Positions 38,251 through 51,497 of a stretch of DNA of 64,000 nucleotides are shown here, one piece after another. The notes beneath the pieces are model-generated. The model was not told the origin of the DNA, ran no database searches, and was given only the letters and a program-made list of their open reading frames with translations. Source of the stretch: Pyxicephalus adspersus (taxonomy: Eukaryota; Chordata; Amphibia; Anura; Pyxicephalidae); NCBI RefSeq assembly GCF_032062135.1, contig NC_092858.1, forward strand, positions 167,695,626 through 167,759,625, read 5' to 3'. Positions within the stretch are counted from its first letter, which is position 1. Each line of letters opens with the position of its first letter. The position numbers and the translations under genes are program-made.

Positions 38251-40486
38251 TTCCTATCCAAATAAATAAATCTATTGATAAGTGTGGATGTGTAATGTAA
38301 AAAGCAGCAATGCAAAATGCATTTGAATGAAAGACACCAGGGAGGTTGGCACCTTGGCAGTCTCAGTTTTTCCAACCACTGTTCTGGTTCTTGGACCAGA
38401 GTGCCCATAGGGTTGAAGTTACCGCTTGCCCATGCCAGTGAACCACTGGCTTTGGGTGGAAATTACATGTAGCTTCCATCCACAGCAGATCCATGAATGG
38501 GGGTGGCAGCGGGTGGTTTACTAGCACCAGTTGTCAAGTCTGCAGATGCTGGAACTTTAGGAACAAGTGCCGTGGTGCGAGTGACCATACAGCGATCAAG
38601 ATGCCAGCCACCAAGAGAAACATGGGATTGCTATAGCATAATGCAGATCTGAACCTGCATTTAATGGAGCAATGTTTGAACATTTTGCAGCTGGTGGCAC
38701 TGAACCACTCACATCTGCTCGTCCTCATTCCCTAAAGGTGGCCACAGCTGAGACATAGCATTTTACCTATAGGGGTAACTGCCCACAGATGTGAGCAAAA
38801 AAAAATAAATAAAAAAAATAAAGTGGCCTTTCTGTAATCTCCTCTACATCAGTTCTTATTATGGGAGAGGGAGTATTAGCACTGGCAGCAATGAATGTGT
38901 CAATAGGTGCAGAGATTGCTGCGGTCCTTAAATAGTCAAATCATAGGATGGGAAGGGGTCCAAGACCAATCAGAAACACTGTATTGAAGGTCTCCACAGA
39001 CTTCTTGGTAAGATAGATTTCTTTTTTAAATGAATGAAGCCTGGCATGGCAAGCACAGTGGGTACTAGTGCACAAAGCATTGCAACTTGGATTGTACTTT
39101 TTATGGATAAGGGGTTTTGCAACTTACGTGTCTTACAAATGCCCATCCTCTATTACTGAGCGAAGATAAAATCTTGGGTTTAATTATTTACATGGCAAGT
39201 ATATCATACAAAGGCAAAAGGAACGCATTGATTTAATTAAGTCAATTTACTACAGGTACCCAGCCCCGGAGACAGATGTGCATGGTCCGAGATGGTTTTA
39301 CGAAGAATGCAATAATGGGGAGGTTGACAGCGAGCCAACGTTTAAATAGCCACTGGCTCTGACAGTAAAGAGATTAATATAGTGCTGATCAAGCAGTTTT
39401 GGAAATATGTTAATACAGCAATATATGGAAAACCATCTTCATCATATTATGGGCCCATTAATCTCGCAGAAAGGTCAGATCTCATGTTAGTGAGAAATAT
39501 GCATAGTTTCTTTGTGTGGACGAGGAATGTTAGAAGGCTGCCTTCTCTGCGGTATAGAAAAGACGCATTGATGGGCCCCACCACGACTTGGTGTCACCCA
39601 TAGACTGGGCAGACAGGGCCACACAGGATCATTGTATGATAAGCAGCTGGAAGGAACTGGGGGGGGGGTCCTAGAGAGGCAGCACAGTTCATAACATTGC
39701 ACTGGTAAGTTTCCCTTGGAAATATCAAACTTTAAAAGCAGAAAAAAATTATATACAATATAAACACTGCCTAGCAAAAAGTCCCCCAGCCTGTGTTAGG
39801 ACAAGCTAGAACAATGCAATTCCCATGCATGCACACAGGATTCCGATCATTCCTGGCATCCCGGCATCATATGCAAAACTGTGCATGCCCTGCTCAGGTA
39901 ACATGGAGAAAAACAAAACAAACGGGAAAGTTTATTTATTGCAGACGTGACTTCGCCTGTCCTTTCTGGAATATTGAACTTGCCTGCTCATGACTTTTTT
40001 CATATAAATTTAGTTGTGTTATACGAATATGTAAATAATTAAAGATTGCCAAGAAAATGAAAGTAGGTCAAAGAAAAAAGAAGAAGAAAAGGAGTGTATC
40101 CGTGCAATGCATGCACAATTTTCCTGCATTAACCCTTCAAGAGATTATGCTGGCATTTATCATATTTGATGTTATTTGCCTACAAAAACCTCTCTAGTGC
40201 GGGGATCCAAAAGCTTTTTGTTTATTGCAGGACGCTGCCATCTTGAATTTCATGGAGACTGTCTTGGTAATGCCACATGTGGTGCTGAGCTTCCATGGTT
40301 GAAAGAATTGAATTCCAGTAAACGGGCTAGGACAGAGATAGATGAGCTGGGAAGGGAGGGCTAGTTTATGTTGGAAATCCTCAAAACAGGGAATAAAGAC
40401 TTTATCTGACATGCTACAGCTTCTAATGCATTGTGCAGGGAGTAAACAATTCATACATGAGAGAAGCACCACCACCATTTTGACCT
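38251..40486. other. intron 1 sequence, nothing recognised
   Basis: No exon or clearly bounded repeat was recognised. Confidence 0.5.
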
Positions 40487-40735
40487 TTCCTCAATTTTTT
40501 GAAATGAGGGAACCCCTAAAATATATTTCAGGTCTTCAAGGGACCCCTTCTATAATTACTTTATTCACAACTTACAGTACATTGGTGTGGTGGTCAGTAG
40601 GAAGAATGTCTCTTCCATTTGGAAGAATGTCACCCCTACAGCCAAAAAGATCATTGGTGTCACTTACACTGACCTGATGGGTCCAAACTGCTCATTTGTC
40701 GAGGAACTCCTAGCAACCTCCTGGTTGAGAAACAC
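40487..40735. mobile_element. hAT-like MITE
   Basis: Begins near TCAATTTTTTGAAATGAGGG and ends GGTTGAGAAACACCG, with GAGGAACTCCTAGCAACCTC near the right end. It contains a direct repeat AAGAATGTC..CCATTTGG / AAGAATGTCACCCC. Same general family as 14617-14838. Confidence 0.45.
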
Positions 40736-42359
40736 CGTCAAAGGGGGTCATTGTTCTTTAGGGCAAGAAAGGAACCAAAAGCACCCCTTTAGGTAACAAA
40801 GAAGTGTGCACAGGGCAACTCTGAATTTCTGACATAATCATTGTGTAGACCTTTGCACTCATCAAATGCATAGAAAAAAACACTAAACAATAGTAATGTC
40901 GAGTCCTGTTCAACCAAAGAAGCCCACACGTAGACAGGAGGGGGCTTTTAATGGCAGGTGCAGTTTATGCCTGTCATGTTAGAAGCCCCTCCTTGAATAG
41001 CAAAATCCCCACCCTTGGCCAACAAAAGCTTTAATTTTTTGTTGTAGACAAGAAACTGCATCACCATTCCCTACAACTGGCACTGAAAAATGGCCCACAA
41101 GACTTTATAGGAGATTTATGGCAAAATGTGTTGCAATGGGCACCATCCTACCATTCATTCCACCATCACGGCATATCAATCATCTGATTTGTCTTTTAGT
41201 CTCTGACTTGCCCTAAGAAAATTGACTAAGCTGGATCCTGATTGGTTGACATGATTAACACTAAAGGGGGTCCTTCCCTTGTCTATACAAGGCCCATACT
41301 TTGCCATCCATCAGCATTTCCTTCCAGCTGGCTGGATAGAAAATGAAACATTTCTTTACTGCTCAACGACCAGAAATCACTTAAAAAGGAACTCGCGGCT
41401 CTCTATATTTTTCAGCGGGTTAATAGATGTGAAAATTAGCAGCCAATTTAAATAATGCCTCATTTAACACAAAGATTCCTAATTACATTACAAGCCCATC
41501 TGCTAGGAAAAACGGCTTGCGAGCGCCACACACTCAATCGCTTTCTGGCCCAGCTCGGCTGGGTTCTCGCGCACCATTATTACATGTTATTATTGGCGCT
41601 CATTTTGTTAATCATGTTCTTTTGGCATTTTATAATGAGGAAAGCAGCTCATCTGTTTAAACATATGTTTTGTCAAAGGAGCTGCCTGGCGCCGTGTCAT
41701 GCATCATGTCTCTACCAGCCATACCGCCATCTGTCGGAGGATCCCCCAATCCTCAGGAAATATTAGGAAGAAAATAAAAAATGGCAAGGATTTGCAAATC
41801 TGGATCCTGTGCTAAAATGTAAGCACTTAACAAGGTCGCTTGATTTAGACATTACCACATAAAAACATTAACAAATAGCTGTATATTGTAAATTTGAACA
41901 CTTGTAAGATTGGATTTTTATTTGTAATTTACAAAAATTTAAACAAGCTCAGCTCCATTTGAGCCATGGTCATGCAGCACATATGCTCCAGTATGGTCAA
42001 CTGCCAGCTGGCAAGCAAGGTGAACAATTGGTCATCTCCCATTAGACTGACTTTGGGCTTCATATTAAACAAAACAAGCATTGAATCCATTTTTAAGTCT
42101 TGGGGCAGCAAACACCACAAAAAAATCCACAACTACCTTTAATAAACAGAAGAGGTTCTTCCAGGTCCTTCTGATTTAGCTTTACTGTTCTACAAGGGAC
42201 TAACTTTGTGGCTACACCTCACCAAATGCCAATTCCACTATCCAAAATGACTACATCAGTGGGCAACAAAGGGAAACCCATGGAGTGAAAATTAGCCACG
42301 AGGAGGCTAATTGTATGGGTACAACCCACCAACTGCCATTCTTTGGCCCAAAAATCCAT
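40736..42359. other. intron 1 sequence, nothing recognised
   Basis: No exon. Near 41400-41760 the sequence is less AT-rich with an open frame, but no protein family is recognised. A conserved non-coding element is possible there, untested. Confidence 0.45.
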
Positions 42360-44397
42360 TTTGGATGAAACAGTCAAAAGTTAAACTTCCAACATGACCA
42401 GCCACAAGACAACAAAAGATTTGATCTCTATATCTGGAACATTACATCTCATGCTTGAAGGGCCCCTAGTCATGATCCTTGTTCAACTTTATTGCACTCT
42501 ATATAGAACATTGTACATCCAAGATCACCAACCACTGGATATGATCAAACCACAATTCTTTTACACACATTACATAGAACACTACACCTCCAAATGACTG
42601 ACCATAGAACATAATACAATTCTATTACACTGTATACCTTCATATTGGACAACCACAGGGTATGATCATAATACAATTCATTTACACTCTACATAGTAAA
42701 ACCACAGTTAAAAGAAATCCCCAACTTATAAGGGAGACTTACACTCTCTTCTGATCTTGTAGACTCATCAGAAAGTGGTTTATTATTCAATAGTATATTA
42801 TACAATTGTCACAGGAACAAGTGTCCTTAATAGAAATTTTCAAACAATAAATTCTGTTATGGTGGCAACTCAAAATGTTGGATCCTTTTTATTGCCAGTG
42901 GAACTGGAGATTTGGGACAATTAGACTGACTCACCCTAGCACAGGCATAGACAGCAATAGAAACTGACATGGGTTCCAAACCTTCCCCATTTAAAAAGTT
43001 TTGCCCTTAGCTAAACTTTAAAAGTTATGTATTCAAATTAGATAATTGTTGCGAGACGAAAAATCGTGATCAATGTAGGGAAAGACCTAGCATGTGTACA
43101 GCAATCCCCTGACGTCAATAGGTGATCCACTGCGGCAGATCATTAAATGGCTAACCAGGGACAACCAATGTCATTTACTATGAGGGTGGACTAAGTAGCG
43201 TGCCTCCCGCTCGTCCTTTTTCTCCCTTGTCCAAAAAATCTAAACAGTGCTACATGTAGAGCACTCATTCATTTTGCTGGCCCTGGAAATGATTAAGTCA
43301 AACATTTGACATTTGTACCTATTTTAAGTCCAGATGTTAATTTGTGCATCCGGTTATCCAGATGTTGAATGGCAAAAACTCTTTTCCCCAACAAGAACAG
43401 TCAATGAGATGCAATTTTTTTTAATTCTTGTATGCAAACAGCTTTGTCTTGAAACTGAGCAAGTTGAGCTCTGTAGATGGATTTTGTTCGATCCTATTTT
43501 AGGTCAATGTAATTTGCTTACAAAAGTAATTTTTTTGCATTGCATTGACCATTTTTACTGCTCATTAAAGATACATTTGAATGGCAATACACTGATCATG
43601 GGATTGCAGTGGAATGTGATAGCTGGAGTCCTAATACAATGTGTACCTGGGGAAGTTCCCATTAACCAGAGCTGAAAAATTAATTTTCAAGAGCCTTATT
43701 GTGCACATATCTTGGCCATTTAGTCTGTGAGCTCTAAACGACACCATCTCTACTTTCTAAAGAAAAGAGCTAGTTATCACCTCACCTATTACAGTCATCA
43801 TTTCTTTTTGCAGCTCGGAGGTGCCAATATGTAACACATGCTGTAACATGCATGGAAACCACATATAACTGAATTTTCAAGGTTGTGCAAGAGACCCAAA
43901 GCAGGATCATACAAACCAGTGTGTGTGGAAATAGAATCCGGAATGTGGCTATGACAGCCAACACTTTGTACATTCCAAACCTTGAATAATTCTAACCCAC
44001 TGTGAGTTCTAAGTAATAAAGTATTGACTCCTCATTGGGGTCACCCAGCACCATTCAGGAAACATTTCATTAGTATAGAATCTGTTACACTAGCTTGGTA
44101 ACACTGTACAGATGTACCTCTTTGTGTTGTTTGGTGTTAAAGGTTTACAGCAAGAAAGAAAAAAAAAACTCCATCGTCAGGAACCAATCCTAAACTCATG
44201 GTGGTCATGAGGTGCGGAGAACAGAGTGAGAACCCGTCAGACTTGTGCAGTGGCATTTCATTACCAGGAGAAGTTCAGCTACCTGACACGTTACAGCTTT
44301 TCTCTGTAACATTCCATGACAACCTACAATGCTGTCTGTCTCATGACTTACAATTCTAACCATAAACCTATGTGTGTTATCCGAGCGTTGGCCATCG

Positions 44398-44706
44398 ACA
44401 CCTCCAACATGACCGACCACAGAACAAGAACGTAAGATATAGAAAACTACTCCTCCAACATGACTGACCACAGTACAAGAACGTAAGATATAGAAAATTA
44501 CTCTTCCAACATGACCGACCATAGAACAAGAACGAAATACAGAGAGAAATACACCTCCAACATGACCGACCACAAAACAAGAACATAATTTATAGAAAAC
44601 GACTCCTCCAACATGACCGACCACAGAATAAGAACATAATATACAGAAAACCACACCTACAACATGACCGACCACAGAACAAGAACATAATGCATTTCCA
44701 TTATTC

Positions 44707-44709
<3 letters not shown>
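44398..44709. repeat. 51-bp tandem repeat, 6 units
   Basis: CCAACATGACCGACCAC-type anchors start at 44404, 44455, 44506, 44557, 44608 and 44659, exactly 51 bp apart. The unit continues AGAACAAGAACATAATATA and AGAAAAC.AC.CCT. 51 is a multiple of three, which explains the open minus-strand frame of 17-residue repeats (SVVGHVGGVVFYILRSC-like). No flanking coding evidence. Confidence 0.95.

Positions 44710-44767
<58 letters not shown>
44709..44767. repeat. (AT)n(AC)n microsatellite
   Basis: About 36 bp of alternating AT followed by about 22 bp of alternating AC, adjoining the 51-bp array. Confidence 0.95.
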
Positions 44768-46047
44768 AAACATTACAATTCCAACATGACCCACAAGACA
44801 AGAATACACTCTATGCATAGAACACAACGACCCTAACTTGACTGACCACAGAACAAGAACATAATATACCTCTATACATAGAACATTATAGTCTATACTA
44901 TAACCCTAAAATGGCCCACCATAAGACAAGAATAGATTATAGTTATTTTACACTCTTCATATATAGAACATTAAACTTGCAACATGGCCTACCACAAGTC
45001 AGGAATAGAATATATTTCTATTACGCTGTATACATAGGACATTGTACCTCCAATATGATAAACCACTAGGCATGATCATTATACAAAGATACAGACTATA
45101 GAAAGATACACAAAAGATAAAGAAAATAATTCCATAACACAAAACACCTCCATAATGGCCAACCACTGGACAAGTTCATTATACAATTCTTTTACACACT
45201 ATACAAGGATACAGAAAATAATTTCATCACACTTTACACCTCTATAGTGGACAACAATGGACATGCTCAAAACAGTTTTAATACACTTAGATTCATAGAT
45301 ACGTACATTCATATCCAGTATGACCGGCCACTAAACACAATAACCATCTTCTATGACACTCCTTATATAGAATTAGACACTTCTAACATAAAAACTGGAC
45401 ATAAGTGGTTTAAAAAAAAGCTGGATGATGTCTAGAAGTACAGAACATAACTGGGTATTAAAGCTTTAAAGTAAAGATACCAGAGACTGTTGATCCTGGG
45501 AACATCCGATTGCCTCATGGAATCCGGAAGAAAATTTTCCCCCTGTTGAAACAAATTCAACCAGGGTTTTTTTTTTCCCTTCCTCTGGATCAACTATGTC
45601 TTACAGGGTTTTTAGCCAGGATATGTTTATTATTTGGACTTTTTTCAACCTAACCATGTAACTACGATCATACTACAATTCTATAACACTCCATATCCTA
45701 GGTATTACATCTCTATCTTGACTGGCCCCTAGAAATGGTCATTGTGCAATTCTATAACACTTTGTAACATAGAATGATACACCTACAACATGGCCACTGG
45801 ACATATCCAGAACACAATTCTATTACATATGAAAAAATACACTTCCAAATAACGGACCATAGAACAGGAACATAATATAATTCTATTACACTACACCTCT
45901 AAAATGACCGACCACTAAACACAGTTATAATGCAATTCTATCGCTTGTAAACAATACTCCAGAACCATGAACATAATACAATTCTCCAACGCTCTGTACT
46001 TAGGGCATTGCATCTGTGACTTGACCAGTCTTTAGTCATGATCATTG

Positions 46048-46172
46048 CCCACCTCCTAGATTGTAAGCTCTTCGGGGCATGGTCCTCCTGTGTCACTGTC
46101 TGTCATTTGCAACCCCTTTTTAATGTACAGTGCTGCGTAATATGTTGGCGCTATATCAATACTGTTTAAAAG
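46048..46172 (+). mobile_element. L2/CR1-like LINE 3' end
   Basis: CTCCTAGATTGTAAGCTCTT, GTGTCACTGTCTGTCATTTG, then GCGTAATATGTTGGCGCTAT. It is followed directly by an unrelated MITE (46173-46316). Confidence 0.7.
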
Positions 46173-46316
46173 TACCGTATTTTTCGGCGTATAAGACGCA
46201 CTGTTTCTTCCCCAAAACTGGGGGGAAAAGTGGGTGCGTCTTATACAGCGAACACAGTTTTTAAAAATAATTAAAATATCATACTCACCCGATACCGCGA
46301 TCCAAAAATACGGTAA
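46173..46316. mobile_element. MITE with TACCGTATTTTTCGG ends
   Basis: Exact-looking inverted ends TACCGTATTTTTCGG and CCAAAAATACGGTA enclose GCGTATAAGACGCAC and GTGCGTCTTATACAGCG, a second inverted pair. About 144 bp, no coding capacity. A remnant (GCGTCTTATGGTCCGAAAAATACGGTA) also sits at 59166-59192. Confidence 0.75.
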
Positions 46317-46656
46317 TTGTACAATTCTCTAAGACTCTTTACATAGAACACTGCACTGCCAACATGACCGACCACCACCAACCTCCATTATGATGGTGCA
46401 ATCAGCAAATATTATAATGTCTGATTCCCATACAAACAGGTCAGCTCGGGAGAATCTTCCGGTTCCAAAAATTCCAGTCTGGAAATCACTGAAGCTGACA
46501 TTCACCAATCAATCTCTGGTGAAGAAGCAATCACTTCTATTGATAACATATGGATCTAGACGTTTTTCACCCAGAGAATGTTTGATGAATGTCAGATTCA
46601 CTGCTTTATAAATAAACCCCATTGCAAAATATTCTTATCATTGTGCTGCTTATCGG

Positions 46657-46717
46657 GCAGCACGGTGGCTCAGTGGTTAGCACTCCGGCCTTTGCAGCGC
46701 TAGGTCCCAGGTTTGAA
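46657..46717 (+). mobile_element. SINE head fragment
   Basis: GGGCAGCACGGTGGCTCAGT, then GGTTAGCACT and TCCCAGGTTTGAA, the first ~60 bp of the SINE at 31826-32180, truncated after the B box. It is embedded in the decayed satellite. Confidence 0.65.
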
Positions 46718-47684
46718 AAAATTCTAAAAAATTCTATTAGAATTTAGTATACATAGAACCCTACGCTTCCAACATGACTGAGACCTGTATATGATAATAA
46801 TACAATTCTATTGCAATCTATATTACAAAAAACACACCTCCCGTGTCTTGATGATCAGCCTCTAGAAATATTCATAATAAAATTCTAATATATTACATAC
46901 ATAGGACCCTAACACCTCCAACATTATTGATATGATAATAAACTTTTATACCAGACATGGCCCATGGTGTGACTCTCATACTACAAGCACTCCATTGTAT
47001 ACCAAAACCACTTCCAGCTATACGGTCATCACAAAGGGCTGCACAAGTCACGTCAGGCACACAGGGAATGTCAGGTGATAAAACTCATTAAAGTAACTTT
47101 GCAGAACGCTCCAAGTCACACCGGGCCCGTCTTGAGACTTAAACACTGACCTCTGTGTGCCGCTCCATCAGCTGAGAATTCCTAAAAGTCTCCCATGATC
47201 ACATGAAATCCCATGACTCTGAGCTTTACTTATCAACCCGAAAAGGATTAATTCCTCAGAAGCTCATACAGAGAAATACCAAGGAATACAATATTTTACA
47301 TAACACTGATTACTAAACCAGTTCTTTCCATAGAATTTACATGGGTCCACAAAACTATTTATTATTTATTGTTACCGAAATTTGGCTTACAAAAAGTTAA
47401 AGAAAAAAGTTATTTTTAACAAAGTTATATATTTTGGCCCCATATGACCTAAAGTCATATGACCTGTACAGCGCGTAATGTGTTTGCAACCACAGATGGT
47501 TTTTTCTTTGGTAACATTGCAGCTTTACAGAAGATCCTCCTGCACATTACAGACTTCTATGGAGCTAATAGACAGATCTGCTCCCAGCCCCATACAAGTC
47601 TATAAGGCACAGGAAAGAAACTATGGGGGTAAATGGACATCTCTTTGGACATGGAAAATGGGAATGGGACAAATCAGTATAACT

Positions 47685-47818
47685 AGATTCCTGGATTGTA
47701 AGCTCTTCTGGACAGGGTTCTCTCCGCCTCCTGTGTCTGTATCTGTCTGTCATTGCAACCCCCATTCAATGTACAGCGCTGCGTAATATGTTGGCGCTAT
47801 ATAAATCCTGTTGAATAA
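47685..47818 (+). mobile_element. L2/CR1-like LINE 3' end
   Basis: GGATTGTAAGCTCTTCTGGA, CTGTATCTGTCTGTCATTGC, GCGTAATATGTTGGCGCTAT, then a short AAT tail. Confidence 0.7.
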
Positions 47819-48131
47819 TAGACATAGAAAGTGCAGCAAAAGTTGGTTCTAAATAAAAATTGATGATTTCAATACAAAAATGTTCTTCCAATACCCGATA
47901 CATTTTATCATACTGCATAACCTGAAAAAATAAATTCTATATATTACTCTATACATTGTATAAGCTGAAATTCTCCTAATATGACCCCAGTGGTGATATT
48001 AAGCGGAAATCAGATTCTGCCATTGCTAGGCCCTCGTATTAGGTATCTGGCTGGAATTCTGATCATCTTCCTTCAAATAAATTTAGTTACTAGCCCAGAA
48101 GTAGTACAGAATGGGCAACATCTTGTGCTGC

Positions 48132-48290
48132 TACCCCACCTCTTAGATTGTAAGCTCTCCGGGGCAGGGTCCTCTCCTCCTCCTGTGTCACTGTCTGTAT
48201 CTGTCTGTCATTTGCAACCCCTGTTTAATGTACAGCGCTGCTTAATATGTTGGCGCTATATAAATCCTGTTTATTACTAATAAAACCTTG
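48132..48290 (+). mobile_element. L2/CR1-like LINE 3' end
   Basis: TTAGATTGTAAGCTCTCCGG, TGTCACTGTCTGTATCTGTC, AATATGTTGGCGCTATATAA, ending TTATTACTAATAA. Tail-to-tail with 48546-49245. Confidence 0.7.
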
Positions 48291-48545
48291 GGACATTTCT
48301 CTGGTGCATATTTTTGTTCCAGGTCACTTACTTAGACATTTTCATAGAAAGAACAGCAATGACAGGTCCCCATAGATTTCAGACAATAATTTATGTATTA
48401 GAAGTGTTGTTCATCTGGTTGTACACTGTAGTAACTCTAATTTACTGCCAAACGAGCAAAGAGGAATAATCGGCAACAAATGCCTTTGGGAACCCTTCAG
48501 GAAACCATTGCTTCTGTATCCCATGGTGGCCAATCATGTGATAAA

Positions 48546-49245
48546 TTATTATTATTAAACTATTTATATAGCGCCAACATAGTACGCAGCGCTGTACATT
48601 AAAAAGGGGTTGCAAATTACAGACAGTTACAGACCGTGGCACAGGAAGAGGAGAGGACTCTGGCCCAAAGAGCTAACAATCTAAGAGGAGGGGGAAGTAT
48701 CACACAATAGGAGGAGAGATATGTAGTGGTGGGAAGTAGTGACGGTTTCAAAAGACAGAAGAAGACGGGCAGGCAAGTTTGAAGAAATGGGTTTTGGGCG
48801 CTCTTTTAAATGAGCAGAAAGTAGGAGCAAGCCGAATAGGACGGGGAGGACCATTCCAGAGAGTTGGGGCAGCTCTAGAGAAGTCTTGTATCCGTGCGTG
48901 TGAGGAGGTTATGAGTGAGGAAGTCATTAGTAGGTCATTGGAGGAGTGAAGAGAGAGGCAGGGGGAGTATTTTTTTTACCAGGTCAGAAAGGTAAGTGGG
49001 ACAAGAACTGTGGAGGGATTTGAAGGCAAAGCACAGGAGCTTGAATTTGATTCTAAGGTGAAATGGAAGCCAATGAAGAGAACTACAAAGAGATGCAGCG
49101 GAAGGATGGATGAGTCTGGCTGCAGCATTCATAATAGATTGTAGAGGAGAGAGTCGGGTTAGTGGAATACCAGAGAGGAGGAGGTTACAGTAGTCCAGAC
49201 AAGAGATGATAAGAGCGTGTACAAGGAGTTTGGGATAAATGATTT
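48546..49245 (-). mobile_element. L2/CR1-like LINE with RT C-terminal coding remnant
   Basis: 3' terminal sequence as in the short copies, extended by about 550 bp. Minus-strand translation at 48935-49132 gives MNAAARLIHPSA, SLHWLPFHLRIKFKLLCFAF and KSLHSSCPTYLSDL. The N.AARLI...LHWLP...RI.FK.L...KSLH..CP.YL pattern is the thumb/C-terminal region of CR1/L2-group reverse transcriptases. No complete RT domain. Confidence 0.75.
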
Positions 49246-50879
49246 GGTATTACTGCAGAAGGATAAAGGTTCAGATCTACTCAGCAGGGATCAGATGAGA
49301 GGGATTTGGAGGAATAATTAATACAATATATACACATCTAGAGTTCCAACATGTGTCGGCTTTAGGTACACCCTAAGTAATCTTTGCTTTCAGCCATTCC
49401 CAGATGAAATCCGAACCCTTTTGTCACGCTCAATGTATGATTCACTCACTTGGCTCTGGTTAAATTGTATCCACAAAAGATATAAACACACCAAAGTAGC
49501 CAAAAGATTTTCTAATGCATAAAAAAGCTACCAAGAGTGAAAGGCCTTTCCTGGCCCAGCGTCCGGCATGTTCAGACTTTCCGCATATTTGCAGCCATGG
49601 AGTCGGTGAAATAAATGATTTGGCCCCTGGCCGTGTTTTCGGTTTGGTTCACCTTCCTTTCATCTGCACAGGCTGTGCCTCCTGGTACAAGAGAACATGT
49701 TTACACAATTAGCAATCCGTGTTCAGCTTGTGATTGTGGAATCCAGCTCTGTCCCAGAGGTAATGTGTAATGTAAAGCAAATTTGCTTGAAAACAGATAT
49801 CTATTTATTTATATGCACAAAGAATACAAATCTGCTTTTTGGTGACCTCACATGTACTGCACATAGCCTGAGCTCCAAACAGAGCCGCTCATTACAGGCT
49901 GCCTGCAGAAAGTGGGCGGATACAAGACCAGTCACCCTGCACAAGGAGAGGGAGCAGCAGTGGCCGGTCTTAGTTATAGGAAACTCCAGAACAAATTAAT
50001 AGACAATACTGAAATTGCTGCACACTGTGTGTAGCAGACCAAGCACAATGCCAAGCACATTATCATTGCATGAAACAGATTCACATTTCTTGCCTTAAAG
50101 TTGCTAGAATAAAAACTTGAAAATGAGGATTTCCTATGACCTAAATCCTTCCTCTTCTATTTCATTATCCCGTGATATAATACAGTCTAGGACTGTTACA
50201 GTGCAGCTCCATGATTCGTGCCGAGAAGTTGCATCATCAATGGTTGTCCTATGGATTCCGCAATAATGGTGCCGGTGGCTGGAAATTAGTGATCTGCACA
50301 TATTGTACAGTACACCAAAAAGTACAACCCCCCTCCCCCATACTATTCTGCCATTTGTTAGAGCCCTGGGGGTGTAGGATTTAGGGAAGTCCAGATCTGA
50401 TAAGAGGTTGTGAAAATCCTTTAAATCACTTTCATTATTCTAGGATTAGACAACAGGTTGGTGATAACTCGGTGTTACTGGGATTATCACAATTTCTAGG
50501 AGAAATATTCCTGCACTTCCCTCAGAAAGATCCCTCAGGTCAGAAAATGCACCCTATGGATATAGTGGGGGGAAATCTCCCCAGTACAGATACCCCAGGG
50601 GGTAATAGCTAGCATAGATCTCTATCAGAGGTCCCAGAATGTTGGGGGTGGGGAAAGGAGATTACAGTAACTGGAGCACTAACAAGTAATAAATGAGACA
50701 TAAAACTGACATCAGGGTATAATAAAACATTGCAGATTGTTTGCCAAATATTATCACAAAATCAGAAAGTAACAAAAATCCACCCCAGGGGTACCTGGAA
50801 TAAAGTTATCGCTCATATCTGGGGGTGAATTGCCCAAATAAATACCAAGTGGTCCACATTGCCATGATGACTACCAAGG
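49246..50879. other. intron 1 sequence, nothing recognised
   Basis: No exon or clear repeat seen between the LINE copy and the C-rich region. Confidence 0.5.
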
Positions 50880-51480
50880 TAAGTGGAGGGGGACCGATTT
50901 GCCCCAATGACTGGACCAGTGGTTTTCTCATCCAGCTATTCTAGTGGTGGAGGGGGCATAGAACTGACAGGCACTTTTGCAGGCCCCCCTCCCCCCAACC
51001 ACTGCCCCACTAGCGAGCGATTTTGCAGCCCCAATCCCAAACAACTGCCCTTTTGGTGGGCAATTTTGCAGCCCCCCTCCCAAATGACTGCCCCTGTAGC
51101 AGGCGATTTCGTATACCCCTCCCCCCCCCATGACTGTCTCCGTAAAGGTAATTTCACAGCCCTAACAACTACCCCACTAGACAGAAGGCAGGATGAACTG
51201 CATAACCCCATAGATACCCCATTATGACTGCACTTTCTTATAACCGCCCCAGTAGTGGAGATTTTACAGACTGTACAAATGCCCCAGTACAGGGGGGGGG
51301 TTCACAGCCACTACAAATGCCCTACTATTGGGGATTACACAATTCCTACAATTGCTCCAGTAATGGTGGATTTTGCAACCCCATCAACTGCCACTGTGAG
51401 GGTGGTTTACAGTCCCTATAACTACCCCAATAAAGGGAATATCATCGCCCCTACCCCCTACAATGACCCAAGCAGAAGCA
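50880..51480. repeat. degenerate C-rich tandem sequence beside the 33-bp array
   Basis: Recurring blocks such as ATTTTGCAGCCCC, ACTGCCCC..TAG..GG and ACTACCCCACTAG at spacings of roughly 42-48 bp. It is strongly C-rich on the plus strand and looks like an older, decayed relative of the 33-bp array. Confidence 0.6.
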
Positions 51481-51497
51481 AGGCAGGAAGGAAGTAC

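Larger units (their letters stand above)
42360..47000. repeat. decayed satellite around the 51-bp core, discontinuous
   Basis: Blocks like CCAACATGACCGACCAC, ATACAATTCTATTACACT and ATACATAGAACATTACACCT recur in the same order at about 42390-42700, 44770-45420, 45650-46020, 46310-46390 and 46720-46940, usually at 80-110 bp intervals and poorly conserved. 42700-44390 is mostly free of it. Later insertions (LINE end, MITE, SINE head) interrupt it. Confidence 0.65.

Noticed and set aside
44205..44675. 156-codon minus-strand frame of 17-residue repeats
   Set aside because: Explained by the 51-bp tandem repeat. It lies in intron 1 with no coding evidence.
44398..44709. CRISPR-like array
   Set aside because: The repeats are contiguous with no unique spacers, and the genome is vertebrate. 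It is an ordinary minisatellite.
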